Positions 12,193 through 26,296 are shown, numbered from the stretch's first letter. The stretch: 64,000 nucleotides of DNA from Paraphysomonas bandaiensis (GCA_965644295.1 CBFFRP010000410.1:248001-312000), one strand, 5' to 3'. The notes: a model not told the origin generated them from the sequence alone. Numbers and translations: made by a program.

Positions 12193-12621
12193 TTAGAATT
12201 CAATATATGCGTGCTCGTTCAATGTTATTTTTCTCGGCTCGTGATCACGAGGTGCAGTTGTCGACAGTTTTATAATTACAGTGTCAATACGGCGCGATGC
12301 AATGGCTTCACATTTGGCAACCATCTTGTTATCAGAAATTGTAAAATGACAACTTTCATTATGTTGTCGAATTGTTTCAACTCCGTCGGAGCAACAAGTG
12401 AGTATCTCTGGCGTAAATTGAACAAGAATATCGCGATTCATCGAGTGCCTTTGAGTAATGGTTATATCATGACACAACGTTTGAAGGCTTTCACAGTGAT
12501 CTCTTTCATTTGATATGCAAACCTCATAATATATATAAGCCAAATAAGGATGGGGTATCGAAAATTTCTTTTCCTCGTCAGTTGCAAAGTGGAATTCAAA
12601 ATCGTGTGTCAGTTCAGTCAT
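12193..12621 (-). CDS. Hypothetical 142-residue open frame inside the inserted block
   Basis: An ATG-started frame of ordinary amino-acid composition with several His and Cys residues. I recognise no domain. It may be a minor gene of a decayed mobile element, since it lies between the 367-bp repeats and upstream of the transposase-like remnant. No intron or partner exon could be attached. It could also be a chance open frame. Confidence 0.3.
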   Translation of the reverse strand: MTELTHDFEFHFATDEEKKFSIPHPYLAYIYYEVCISNERDHCESLQTLCHDITITQRHSMNRDILVQFTPEILTCCSDGVETIRQHNESCHFTISDNKMVAKCEAIASRRIDTVIIKLSTTAPRDHEPRKITLNEHAYIEF

Positions 12622-12916
12622 TGTGCAACACGTAGAAACACAGAAAGTCGTAAATTTCCAAATAGAAACTTAACGAAATAGCAATAATGACAACCAGCTG
12701 GGACACTCCTATATAAGGGTATTCCTTATAGATTTACTAAAATGTTAGGGTGAGTCTTATTGAGGAATGTCAGTAAGTCTTGATGTTGTGTTCAATGTAA
12801 AGATATCGAATTCAAATTTCAAAAAAGAAGAGATTTCAGTTATCATTACCGGAAACCGGCCCTCGGGGCCCCACAAACCAACAAAAAACAGCCACTCCAA
12901 TATAATCAAATCGCAT

Positions 12917-13055
12917 ATCTTAGTTTTCGGAAATAAATTGAAGCAAATATACTCTATATATCTGCATTAAAACTACAGCTGGAATACAGATAAGTTTTGT
13001 CTCAATATTAGAGGCATCTTCGAACAAAATATACAAAAAGGATGCGAATACGAAT
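12917..13055. repeat. Dispersed repeat, copy A
   Basis: About 140 bp is recognisably the same as 58307–58447 in the same orientation, sharing blocks such as CTTAGTTTTCGGAAATAAAT and GTCTCAATATTAGAGGCATC, with roughly one difference in seven elsewhere. Not coding. It is a diverged dispersed element of unknown class. Confidence 0.8.
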
Positions 13056-13169
13056 GCAAAAGATATGAAGAACAATGACATCTCCCTTTTAAACCAATAG
13101 CATGGAAGCAGTAGATAGAGATAGCAATATTGACGTGTCTTCCAATCAAGTTCCGAAGAGGTTGCAAGG

Positions 13170-15181
13170 TTGCCCTGTAAATACAAGAAGTTCTGTTGCC
13201 TACAAATAAAGAATCTCATCACATCAGAGCAAAAGAGTTGGCTATTCAGAGAAGTCGAAGGGTTAAACGGCCTGAGAGAAGACCAAATATGTACAAAGAA
13301 AGGACTTATTCGCCGATATAAACTACATAAGAGTTTCTTTTACAACAAGAATTCATACACGGCTAAGGAACGACCAAAGAACGAGGGCGATAGGCAATGG
13401 CATCCAAACCCAGTCAATTGAAAGCAATTAAAGAAGAATTTTGACAGTGATGAGAAGTAATTTGGATGAGTGCAGCTACAATGACTTGCGACATTTGATT
13501 GGTGAGCAGGATCGCGTTGATAAGAGGAAGCGAGGAATTATACATCCTGAAGACGATGGAAAGTTAGTATCTCACGAGGTGGCCAATGGGTTCATCAAAC
13601 GACATAAGCTAGATGTTGGAACAAAACAGGCATGCAAGGATGCCAGCGTAAAAGCCTGTAAATGTCCTCTGATGTCATATATGTGGTATTTAATTTGTTA
13701 TACTCTGTCAGCTACATTGCAAGCCTGTTGTAAGTTGAATGCGGATGCATCGGCCTTTGTCTTTGATTACGCTGTAACATGTGGTAAATATCACAAAAAA
13801 CAATTAGATTGATGCATACAGAGGAGTATGAATATATATCTGATGACTCTGTCCGAGTGAAAGCAACTCAAAAGGGCAAGTCCAAAAGTAGCACTTCTGA
13901 TATGCTCCTGTTTGCTATTAAATTCATGCACATGATCAATGCTTCCGGCGAGACAGCACCCTTTGTCGTAATATTAGCTTTAAAAAGCATGAGTGATGAA
14001 GAGTGGCATGTCGAAGAGGTATTAGGATTAGTTTTATCCAACCACATTGGGGCAAAGGGATATATATACTTCAGTAGGACAAGGTGTGGAACCAAGGCAA
14101 TGTGGAAGGACTATTTTTGCCGAGTTGTCATACCGACAATCAAGGTGTCGAATGCCATACATAAGCCGGTTAGTGCTGATGGATCCCCAATGAGAAATTT
14201 TTTAGTACGGATGGAGAAGATACTATTATATCGAATGCCTATGAGGATGAAGTGCGTGGATGGTTCGATGCTGTTCTGACCGACTATGGCCGGGTGGGTG
14301 CTGGTCTAACAGGTATTCATAATGCTTGTGATCGTCAGTACACATTTCGTGGAATTACTAGATTTATTCGATCATTCCTTTTCAAAGGCGAGGTGGTATT
14401 TAACAGGCAACTGGTAAGTGGTATACGAGCAGCATTTGATCGATTATGTCTACATATCCGTCCGTTCTTTTTGGATGTGGTCTTCGAGACAACTATGAGC
14501 AGGGCTTGTTAGTGTTATGTCATGCGTTTGATAATGTCATGACTCGAAATGTAGTTGCTGCCGGTTTTGCTTGCTATGGTCAGGATTACCCACCTGATGA
14601 GAACGGCGTCACTGTAGATTTTGAGAAAATGATGGATCAGTGTTACACGGACATCTCAGAAGAGCAATTGGAATTAATGAAACGTGCTGTTCCGACGTTG
14701 TCCGAATTTGTAAAACTTTGTGGAACTGTTACTTACCCTGAGATGATTGCTCAGGGTATATCACCGGGGACTTACGAGTATCAACAGAGCCGACCAGACC
14801 CATATCTGTCATTGGTCTGAAGTAGTGAGTCACGAGAGCGTTGTTGCAAGGTATCGGGAGGAAATGGCTTCAAGAGATCCTCCTGAAAGAAAACGGCGTG
14901 CAGCAGAGCTCACGCTCATGAGAGAAGAGGACCGCTGTGCTAAAGCCGTAAGAGTACAAGAAGAAAGAAGACGCAAGAAGGCGGCCAATATCATTGCTAA
15001 AGAGAAAGAGAAGCAACGGTTGGCCTTATTATCCGCGGCAGAAAAGGTAGCTGAAAGGAAAGAAAAGCAAGCTGCTAAGACATCTTTGAAAGCAGAAAAG
15101 GAAGAAGTTCGCATGAAACAAGTGAATGATACGCATCATGTACTACCAAATCTAACAATTACGAGGTGGCTTTTGATTTAA
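13170..15181 (+). pseudogene. Decayed transposase-like gene (DDE/pogo-like appearance)
   Basis: Five overlapping same-strand open frames (about 13170–13421, 13441–13812, 13809–14279, 14252–14512 and 14446–15181) read as pieces of one protein broken by frameshifts. One break lies at a run of T near 14200, where the next frame gives RTDGEDTIISN. The order of features is that of many pogo/jerky-type transposases: a basic helix-turn-helix-like start, a segment like FIKRHKLDV, a catalytic-core-like NADASAFVFD, a TP/W-rich middle, then DGED and a HNACDRQYTFRGI motif. A long Lys/Glu/Arg coiled tail follows (about 14860–15110). The family assignment is inference from this pattern. No terminal inverted repeats were found. 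Confidence 0.6.
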
Positions 15182-16299
15182 CATTCGGAATATTTTTTTA
15201 TATTTTACGTTCATTACCGTTTTGTTGATTACTTTCCTGTGATATTGTATAATTATTCATTAACTTAATGATCATTTGCTTTTTCACTATATTGGACATT
15301 AATACTCTCAGTGGTATGTAGTGTAATACACGTGTTGCAGTATGAAACAAATAACGGAATAATAATATGGTAGAATATGGTGTGTTTCTTCTTCAATTCG
15401 TGGATATCTGATTTCTAGATACATACAAAGGCAGGAATGAAACTAATTTAATTAGCTATTATATATAGGCACACGGAAACGTTACACAATCAATCAAGAA
15501 CCTATACTATACAAGGCAGGACTAACATAAATACAAGTTGCATCGCGAACCTACTGTACATGGTACGTAGTCATCAAGCAGACGTGATGATCTCTGTGAG
15601 TGGTGTTGCATTCCGGAAAAGCCAGGGAGATCAAATGGCAATTCCTATAGGGCGATAGTGGAGTGACATCTACACTCCACGTAGAGCACGCAACGAAGTA
15701 AACATACGCCAATAGGTTACTTTTAACAAGCCAGAGAGATTATTCAAGCTGTATTGGAGGAAAGTAAATAATCTTCGATGTAGATTCTCTACCTACAGTC
15801 ACTCTATGACATAAGGACTCAGTCCGCTATTATGAGGTTATATACATAATATATACACTATAGACAGAGTATTAACATTCCCGAGCCTTCATATGAAAAC
15901 ACACACCACATCACATAGAGTCAATGTCTCTAATTATCTCCATTCTTACCAGTGTAAAGTGCAAGTGAAGGCTTTACGGAGCACAGCGGATGGACACCAG
16001 GCAACACTGCCGACACAGTTGTTCACCTCACATTGCTGGTTGAAAGCAGCAGTAGTATGGAAGAGCGGAGAGGTGTCTTTATGATACGAACATTCGTGCA
16101 TACGAGGGACATGGCGTTGTATGTGTTAGTTGATTGGGTGTGTAGTTATTGAAGGAATAAGGTGGTTTATTGACGGTCATATGGGACTGTTTGGTTTTTG
16201 GGGGGCCCGATTTATCAGGTTTGTGGGTTTTTGTATATAAAAATCATATAAAATGAAGTTCCGTTTTGTCTTTTCAGTTTTTGATAAATATCTCCCTAA
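15182..16299. other. Intergenic part of the inserted block
   Basis: AT-rich; no supported gene. It runs into the right 367-bp direct repeat, which holds the promoter of the giant gene. Confidence 0.55.
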
Positions 16300-16667
16300 A
16301 ATAGCGGTTTTAAAAGACAGACAAATAAGAAGTAAGACAATTAAATAAAGTGAACTTCGACTTCGTTTATTATGCGTGTATGATAGTATGATAACTGCAT
16401 GTCGTATATGAATTTTTGTATATTGAGATGATAGTACGAGTGAGAGATCTCATATAAATGGCTTTACTTCTTCGTGTTGCTGTCTATTTATTAGGGATAG
16501 TGTCAGTCATATCCATAGCTGATACGGAGATATATATACCTCAAGGTAACGACATTCGTATGTTATATATGACCATGTAAATCTAGTTCACAGGCCCTAT
16601 ACTCGAAGAGTTTGATATTGATCTCAACTATGGTGGGTTAGTGTTGTATTTTGATCAGCCAGTGCTT
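16300..16667 (+). repeat. Right direct-repeat copy (intact promoter and exon 1 of the giant gene)
   Basis: Nearly identical to 10001–10367. Here the reading frame of the signal peptide is intact and continues into the full gene. The first 158 bases before the ATG at 16458 should hold the core promoter. Confidence 0.92.
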
Positions 16668-19600
16668 GCCAATACACTGGACATAGACAAGATATCACTA
16701 CAAGCCAATGCATCTATTCAAAGCGACACTGCTTTTCATTTCACTGAGAGAGTGTTTAATAACCTCACAGCGCAGGGAAATACAACTGATGTTTATTTCT
16801 ATATGAGTGCTGATGACTTTGCACGACTGACGGTTCATCCTCAGATTGCCAAGTCTCGAGATCAGACATACATATCGATTGATTTTGGAGCATTTAATTC
16901 GTCTATCGGTGTTCCTTCAGAAGAAATAAATAGTACTCATGCATTGAAAGCATCAGGTTATGTCGAAGACACGTCACAGCCATACGTGAAGCAGTTCGCC
17001 CTTGATATGAATGATGGTATCCTCACTATAGACTTTTCTGAGCCTATGAATGTGTCATCTTTCACTCTTGAAGGTCTTGCTTTACAGCGAGTAAGAAATG
17101 CTCTCTACGATAGTTCTTATGTGCGGCTCATAGAAAGGGCAGGATGTGCGTCTGGAGATGACTATCAGCGACGCATTGTTTGCACGTTGGGTGTTGAAAA
17201 CATGAATGAAATCAAAAAACTTCCGAAACTGTGCACTATGGCTTCGAATACTTATCTTTCTGCATGGAAATCATTTGTTAGTGATCTCTCGGGTTCATCT
17301 GTTGCAATTGAGGGGTTTGAACGGATATTCGGTATGCGTACTGTGAATTTCACCTTAGATACGACTAACCCTACACTTGACTCGTGGGACCTCGATCTGA
17401 ACACCGGGCGCATCACCCTTCATTTTTCAGAGACTATATATATGCCGCTGTTCAACTATAGTGGTGTCATACTATGCAACAACGATACGTTGAATGGAAG
17501 TACTGTAACTATGCGTGTGGACGATCCGCTGGTGACATCATATGCTAGCACTGAGGATGTGGTAATTCAGCTGAATAGCTATCAATTCAACATCATCAAG
17601 TATCACGAAAATATTGCCACAGGAAGTGGGAATGATACATACCTTATCCTCGAGCCCTACCTTGCTGTTGATTATGCTGCCATAGCCAACCGTTATCAAG
17701 GATTGGATGCCTCCGTGTCCAATGCCCGCAGAGTATCGAACCTCACTCTGGACACAATATCTCCTGATCTGGACCATGCAGAAGTGGACATGACTGATAT
17801 GACACTTACTCTTGTATTTACTGAAATTGTAGATATAGCCACCATTTCGATGAGGGAGTTCCAGCTGCAGTCCTCTGCGGAAGTGTACGATGACACTGAG
17901 ACTTATCAGTTTCCGGATGCCAGTGTGCTTGTGACCAGTGAAGATAGTACAACCATTATTTTCTCACTCGAGGAGGTGTTTGCAAACTTAAAAGTGTTAT
18001 CTCGACTTGGAAGGAGAGCTGAGTCAACTTTTGTGGCTTACACCTACCGCTTTATTGATGATCAAAGCGGTAATGACGTAGTGGAGATCCCTACGAAGCG
18101 TGCTCGTCAGGTAACAGTGTTCTACCCAGACATTAACCCACCATCAGTGGTTTCATGGTCAATTGATATGAGCATCGACAGACTAGCGTTATCATTCACT
18201 GAACCCATCGAGGTTAATTCTTTCGATGTTACCCAGTTGATATTACAGAGTAGTGCCACAGCGAATCCTGCGAATTCTTACGTGAAACTAACCGAGTCAT
18301 CTGTTGTCGATGAAAATGTCCTGAACGACGTATATATAGTACTCTCTTATGAAGATGCGAACAGTGTGAAGCGCACGGCTGATTTATGCAAGTCGAACAG
18401 CACGTGTTTTCTTTCCTTTGGGTCTCACTTGGGGTATGATGTGTCTACCTACTCACTGAGCGGGGAAGAGTTCCATAGCCCGATAGATCCCCTAGATTAT
18501 GCACTTCAGCCTTCTTTGTATGTTCCTGACACAAGGCCGCCCATTTTGCTCTCTTTCGAAGTAAACTTAAATTGTGGTCAATTTGTTATGTATTTTTCGG
18601 AACCTGTGAATACGAGAACAATCGATCCTACTGGAATCGTTCTTCACGAGTTTAATGCGACATCATCTTCCAGTTTTTCCACTCTGTCGAGCAAAGCATT
18701 CAGTCAATATACAGAAACAGATTCCGAAGTTATTACGCTGGTCCTCACAAGACCTAAGTTTTATTCAATAAAGAAGCAGGCAATATTCAGTCAAAATTAT
18801 CCCCTCTGGATAACTCTTACCAACAACACTTTCTTTGATAGTGCAGGCAATTACTTAGATGGATCTTTGTCGGGCACTGGTTCAAGCAACAGTGTTTTAC
18901 AAGGAGGAGGAGAGCCGGCTTTCATATCTCCCACGTTATATCGAAACGATGATGATGGCCCTACTATTGTAGCGATGAGTAGGTCTGCTGATGATGATAA
19001 TATGACGATATATTTTAACGATGCAGTCGACGTGAGTTCTTTCGTTCGATCTAAAGTTCGTATAGCCTCTTTTGAAGCCATAAAAACTGTTCCACTCACA
19101 CTGTCTCATGTGTTGTCAGAAAATATTTCAGATTACAAGATAGTGGTATCTTTGGCACCGATGACATCCGTAATTGCTGCAACACCACCAATTAATACCA
19201 ATCAAGAAAACTCCTATGTGTACCTTGAGACCAGCTCAGCCATATGGGATGCTTATAATAACCCGAATTCGGCAATGCCGCCGAATTCAGCTGTCCGTAT
19301 GGGTGGAGCGTTATTATACTTCACATTGGATGTAGATAATGGTATTCTCTCGTTCGAATTGGTTTACCCTATTACCATATCACTCAACGATATCGTACCG
19401 AGCGATTTCTTGCTGATTAACTCTCAATCAGGTCTGCAATACACTTTCATAAATTTCAAGACTATTGTGAGATCTCCTGACGGATATTGCATTGACGTAT
19501 ATATGTCTGAAAATGATGTTAGCAATATCAAGTCATCGCGAATAGTGTCGTCACGATCTGTCATGAAGCTCCAAGTTGAATCTTCGGCAATCACTGATTC

Positions 19601-22600
19601 ACTCGGTCTAGAGCTTAACGCCACCACAGTATTACCATGTGCACAGCTGAAGTCTGATAACATTCGTCCGCAAGTAGTGTCCTTTTCGATTAATATGGGA
19701 ACGGGAATCATGACAATCACTTTTTCTGAGCACATTGTCGTGGCTTCCATTGATCTTACGAAGTTAACTCTTGCGGATGCGGCATCCAATGCGAACAATA
19801 CTCTCACTTTGAAAAATTCCGAGCTATCCTCGATTACTGCGGCGCTATCGACTACCACTACGGTTATGATTAACCTAAGCACTGGTGTCACTCGCCCAAC
19901 TGATCGTGATCGTATTCATCTTTCGGAGGCAATCGCGTTGAGTGCGGACTCAACATATCTTATTGTTGAAGACGGCTTTGTTCACGATGCGTCGAATACC
20001 CCCAATTATGTGGAGCCAATTACTGAAAATGCTGCGCTACACGTTGATACACTGTCACCAGATACGACTCCTCCAAAGTTACTGAATTATGAACTAAATT
20101 TAGCAGAGCGGACGATAACGCTGACATTCAATGAAGCTGTTAACGCATCCACTAACAGGGTGTACCTTTATACCTTACTGGCTAATCCTAGTTATCCTAC
20201 AGTTGACTTGTACACTTTAACTGACTCGTCTCAAACATCGCCGGCTACCCTGGCTTATGAGGCAACATCAGTAATCGTGATTGATCTCTCAGAAGAAGAT
20301 GTTGACAATATTATGCTGCAGTATCCAAACTTATGCACATCACCGAGTAACACGCACTTAGCTTTTCCGACTGGAACTATCAAGGATATTGCCTTTTCGT
20401 CCAACTCTATTGAACGGGTTTTTGAAGTGTTCGCAATGCGGGTTTCCCAATATGTTCCTGATACTACGTTGCCGACCATAATGCATTTCGATGTATCCAT
20501 TGAGTCCAGGGAGATTTCTTTTCTTTTCAACGAAATGATTGACTGTTTTGCGACTGATGTGGATAAAATATCGTTTCAAAGTACAGAATTCATTGGAACT
20601 CTCTCTGAACGTTATACTCTGCAATCCAGCTCCACGAGTCTCATTAACTGTGAATCACATAACTACATCACTCGATCGGTAACTCTTGAAATAGGCCGAG
20701 AGGATATTGTGCGGATCAAAACTTATAACAAGTTACTGAAGTCTGGTGCGGCATCCAACCTTTATTTACAGAGTGGGGCATTTGTTGATGTCACTGGAAA
20801 TGGTATTGCTGCCATACCTGATGGTCACACACTACCCGTAAGAAATTACACCAGTGATAGCACTCGACCAAAGTTATTGGGATATACTGTTAATGAGCAA
20901 AAACATCTACGATTACGTTTCAGCGAACCAATGATGCGTAGGAGCTTTGATGTTACACAAATTTCCTTACATAATTCACGAAGCCCCTCCATTTCGTACC
21001 AGCTTACCCAATCAGCGACATCTATTGTGTTTGTAGACGAAAATCTGTTGACAATAACACTATCCCTGCATACGGATTATGATAACATTGATGGATATAC
21101 TGATATTTTTACAGCACAAAGCACCTGCTATTTGAGTATCACTGATGATTGTGTGAATGATATGGCTACCAATCCTGTGATTGAGATACCTGTTTCTCGT
21201 GCTCTCAATGTTGGACCAGCAGTTGTTGACTGGGACCTGGATTTGAACTCTGGTGAGATATCTGTCTACTTTTCAGAGAGAGTAAGAACCAACTTCACGA
21301 TAAATGGAATTGCCATACAGAACAATCAGACTGATCCTACAGTGGCTGTGACTTTCACAGAAACAAATCAGTTTGTTTCGCCATTGAACAATACCTTTTT
21401 TGATGAAGACACTGCCTTCGTAGTTACGCTATCGAGTGCAGACATTTCCAAGCTCAAGTTGTCTGGGCTACTTAATCCGTCTGGAGAAAATATGTTTTTG
21501 TACTCACCGCCTGGTCTGACAGCTTCACCGGTAACAACCACTGTTGTCCCACGTTTATTGTCGACTGAAACATTCTTTGCTCTTCCAATTGGATCTTATA
21601 CCTCTGATTCTACCGGGCCAGTTGTTCTGTCGGTTGTTCTTGACCTCAATGAAGGATATATCACATTGGTATTTGATGAACCAGTAATGGGCTCGTCATT
21701 AGATGTGACAAAGATCTCCCTACTCTCTAATAGCTATGGGAACTCTATCATGTTGACCTCCAGTGATAACGAAAACTTAATGAACTCATCTATCATCAAA
21801 TTCAATATGAGCACTGCGGATTTAAATGCTGTAAAAACGGCTTACATCGATGGCACACTGGACAAAATTATGTGTCATGTTAGTTTTATAACGGATTTGT
21901 TTGGAAACTATCCATCTGGTGACGATGACTTGGAAGGCCAGAGTTTCATTGTCGATATCACTTCATTTGTGCCTGATTCAACTCCTCCTGAGCTGGTTGG
22001 TTGTACCCTTTTTATGAGCACGAATACGATTGACGTTGCATTTAATGAAATTGTAGATATCTCTTCAATTCAGCCTCACTATATTAGCCTTCACTCTCGT
22101 TATATATTATCTCCTAGCACCGAAAATATTACTCTATCAAACTATTCTATTGTTGAGGGAGACTTGGCCCAGCGGGATAGTAACATCACCATAAACATGG
22201 GATTGCTTCGATATGATGCCTTCCAGGTTCAATCACATTCGTCAATTGGTAAAAACACGTCAACAACTTATATTCATATAAGAAATGCCCGAGACGTGAG
22301 TGGCAACCTCCGTACAGATGAAACATTGGTCCAGTGTGTACGCATTGATAATGATATGTCTTCGCCTGTTTTGGAATCATTCGACTTCAATCCGGATGGG
22401 TTTGGGGATGTGCAGATATCTCTATACTTTTCTGAGGTCGTTTCGATAATATCATTTGATTGTACAGAGTTTTCGTTTGCGTCCTCAAAGTCCTCGACTC
22501 CGAGTGAAACAGTTACATTGATTCCTTCTGACTGTACCATAATTACAGGTGTCGATTCCCGTTTGATTGAATACACTGTCTCGGCGACGAAGTTCAGCAC

Positions 22601-25600
22601 CATTGGGAGTTCTCACAGTAATACGTGGATGTACATTCCCTCTCCTTCTACTACAGCCGATATCTCTGGGAACGTTGTAGGTAGTGTGCTATCGAGTGAA
22701 GCCTTGCCGGTTGGTCCTCAAGTAACAGGAGTTTTACTGGATATGACGATAGGCAGAGTTGATGTAATTTTCTCGAAAGATGTCGATTTATCTGCTGCAT
22801 TCAATAGCTCTGGAATCGGATTTTATTCTTCAGTGTCGTCATTATCCCATTTTTTTAACGGGACATCTAGTCTCAGCGGCTATCTACCTGGTTCAGACTC
22901 TCTGGAATTTATACTTTCGGTTAATATTGGTGTTTCTGATTTAATCAGACTTAAGAGTATAGACGTCCAAGAACATCGAGTATTCTTTTTATTATTGGAA
23001 GATGTATTTTTTGACAGTGATGGAGTGCCAACAGGATCGATTTCAAGTGGAGACAGTTTTGGTATTCAACGATTGACTGAAGATTCTGAATCACCTATTT
23101 TTTATAGTGTTGACATAGACATGTCTTTAAATACTATCACGTTTCAGTTTGATGAGCCCATACGGTTGTCATCGTTCCGTTCTGAAAAATTTGTCCTGCA
23201 GTCTGCACCAGGTACACTGGACAGTGGTTTTATTAAGTATTATGAACTCTCTGGAGGGGTGACTGATCAATATTTGGGTAGTTACTCCGTCACTGTTGTG
23301 TATTACTTAACTGACACAGACTCCGGTAGTATAAAACTCCTTGAAGGAATTGCCGATAATTCGACAACAACGTATTTGTCAGTTGAACACTCTCCACTTG
23401 AAGATATGGCTGGAAATAGTCTGGCCAGCATATTCCCGGAGAATGCCGTTCAGTTTGATCGCTTTGTTGAGGACACACTTGCACCAATTTTACTGTCGTT
23501 TACGCTAGACATGAACGTTGGAGAGCTCGAGCTATCTTTTTCTGAGCCAATAGACGCAAGTTCTGTTTACACTCCAGCAATTGTTTTGCAAAATAGATAT
23601 TCACGAGGGAAAACAATAACACGACATCAGGCCTTAACAACTAATTCATATGTCACCAGCAGTAATGGCTTTGTTATAGCGATTCAGATAGGAGAAATCG
23701 ACATGACATCTATAAAGAATACAGATAATTTGGCCCGCAGGAGGACGTCTAGCTATCTTGCTGCGTCATCCCTCGCTGCCAAAGATTTGGCTGGCAACGC
23801 AATGATTGCTATCATAGATGGTGAGGCATTAAAAGTGGAGACCTTTGTGTTCGACACAACACGCCCCACAATCACTGGAATTGGGCTGGACATGTCCGCG
23901 GAAACATTGACGTTTTATCTCTCGGAATTAGTTGAGACAGCATCAGTGGACATTTCTGCTGTCGAAATCTCGGAATATGCTGATCCTGAACTTGGGTCCT
24001 CGTACCGATTTACATCGGGATCTAATGTCCTGGTAAATAGTGAAATGCGATTTTCATCGTATATAGCGTTCAAGTTGTCTTCTCGCGATGTCAATGGCAT
24101 TAAGTGGAGGAGACCTCTGGGGTTCGACAAGAGCACAACTTATTTTTCTGTTACTCAAAATCTCTGCTACGATACGTTTAAAAACAGACTTCTCGCGGTA
24201 GATGCGTCTGCAGGAAACGCAATGCAGGTGACAAGTTATACAAACGATTTCGATCCTCCCAGCTTGCGACACTACTATCTTGATATGGATTCGTTAACAG
24301 TATATTTGGAGTACAGTGAGTCGATCTTGTTGTCAAGCATTACACTTGAACAGGGAATTTTACAGCGAACTGCAGTCAAGAGATTTGGAAATCATGTTAA
24401 CTTGAGTTACTCAACACCCCGCCTTGGCTCAGATGTTGACAGCAATATTCTGCAGATAGTAATCGATCCTATTACATCACACGAAATGAAATGGAACCGT
24501 ATTGCTGTATCAGCCGAATCAAGTTATTTTACTTGGGGCTCGGAATTTGTCGCCGACGGTTTTGGTAACTATATTGTACCTCTATGGGATGGAAGCGTGT
24601 TAGGTAAGTTGCATGCACTTCATCCTATCATTAGTTCTGATATTAAGTTTCTAGACAATCATCCGATATTGCCTGAAGTTTACAATCCAGATGTAACTTC
24701 TCCAATATTGGTGAAGTGGTTTTTAGATCGCGCTAACCTCAGAATATATATGCAGTTTTCAGAGCCGGTGTCAATGCTGCGTTGCACTGGAATTAGTATA
24801 AGTTCGTCGAGTATAAATATGACGCTCGATACATGCAGCCCTCAGTATACTGAATTCGGTGTGAAGTTAATATTTAACTTGCTGGATGAAAGCGACACAT
24901 GTGACAGATGTCCTGCCGATGACATGTCGTATATTTCAGATGATGGAGAGTCTCTGTTTGCAGAAAATGTTGTTTCTACTTTGGACAATTCACTCGATCA
25001 ATTATATTTATCGATTGAGAGTAATACATTTGTTGACTTGGCTGAAAGCGCAAACTTCTTTGTCGAAGATTTTGACCGTTTAGAAAGCGGACCAGGTTTA
25101 TCATTTATCAATAATTTTGTGTTGGCACTAATTCTATAATTTAGAATGTGGTCCATGTGACGAGGGCACATTCTTGCTTAGTAATTGTACAACTGCGGAG
25201 GATCGAATCTGTGCTACTTGCTCGCAGTGTGGAGTAAGAGAGTGGGTAGTAAGCGAATGTACACTGGAGCATGATACGAGTTGTTTAGGTTTGTGCGCAA
25301 TAGACATTAATATAAAATATGTGCTTAACCATTATTATTACAGCGTGTTCCGATTGCCCATACGGAACGTACATTTCTTCACCTTGTCAGCAACGAGCTG
25401 ATACAGAATGTAAAACGTGCACTCAATGTGGTGCACTTGAATTCCAGTCTCGGGAATGCACGGCAGGGAAGGATGCCTTGTGCGATAGCTGCGAGCACTG
25501 CACTTTCACAGATGAGTACGTGGCACTAGCATGTCAGTCGGAGAAATATTTCTGGTGGAGTAGACAAAACTGTTGCCATACTAAAGAAGGAACCCAGGTA

Positions 25601-25746
25601 CTATTATATTTTTCTCTCTCTATGCACTCAACGTATGCAATCAGGTGCCGTGTGAAATTTTAGATTTGATGGAAATGCAGATAACCTTAACAGACGGAAT
25701 GAATCATCATGTTTTTGATACGACATCGCCGCATGTTGTGTCGTAG
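16458..25746 (+). CDS. Giant secreted protein: 22 Ig-like repeats plus TNFR-like Cys-rich tail
   Basis: The model has exons 16458–16545, 16594–25095, 25145–25288, 25344–25597 and 25645–25746 (TAG), about 3,029 residues. The short first exon gives a signal peptide (MALLLRVAVYLLGIVSVISI). The 8.5-kb second exon encodes 22 repeats of roughly 110–135 residues. Each opens with a PP.L.SF.LDM…G.L.L.FSEPV-type motif and often ends with a D.AGN-like turn, as in bacterial and protist Ig-like surface proteins. N-glycosylation sites are abundant. The last exons encode CxxC-rich TNFR/EGF-like modules (CGPCDEGTF, CSDCPYGTY, CKTCTQCG). There is no C-terminal membrane span or GPI signal, so secretion or attachment to a wall or other proteins is likely. 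Function is probably adhesion or surface coat (inference). All four splice junctions keep phase. Confidence 0.9.
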
Positions 25747-26296
25747 TTGTTAATTGTGATGTAGACGTTTTGTATTTTAGTACGAAGTAGTAAATTATAA
25801 TGTTGATTTCTGAGAAAGAAGTTCTTTCATCGAGTATATATTGAATTTTAATTGATATTCATCAATGTGTGGAGGGGTGCAAACTAGTTGCGTATAATAT
25901 GCACAAGCCGACATTATTTCGGCTGATAATTCAACAACATACAGACTTGCAAGAAAGAAATATTCATGCCACATTTATAATTTATACTCTTGTGATTTTG
26001 TGCCAAGGGCGGGGAGTGCCCCAGCTAATGGGTTCATTAAATTTAATCCATAAAACATTTAAAAATATCAAACTCTCACATATTGTAGGCATGATTGGTA
26101 GCTTGCAGCTAATACCTGGTACACGTTTCGAAGTTGACTATCGCGCATACTATAGATTCTAATCATTATTTTCAAGCCTAGAAATATTTGTTTAAGTGGA
26201 TTATCATGATCAGTCGATATAAATATGTCATATGCCGAACTATCTAAGAAACACACAAGATGCTGTGGCGCATACATCAGGCACTCCAGTTTTATG
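25747..26296. other. Convergent gap with an orphan open frame on the minus strand
   Basis: Between two convergent genes. A minus-strand frame (26314–26068) is open for more than 80 codons directly after the last splice acceptor of the next gene but is out of phase with my model. Otherwise AT-rich with nothing supported. Confidence 0.5.

Noticed and set aside
25869-26162. 97-codon plus-strand frame after the giant gene
   Set aside because: AT-rich composition, no motif, antisense to a better-looking minus-strand tail.
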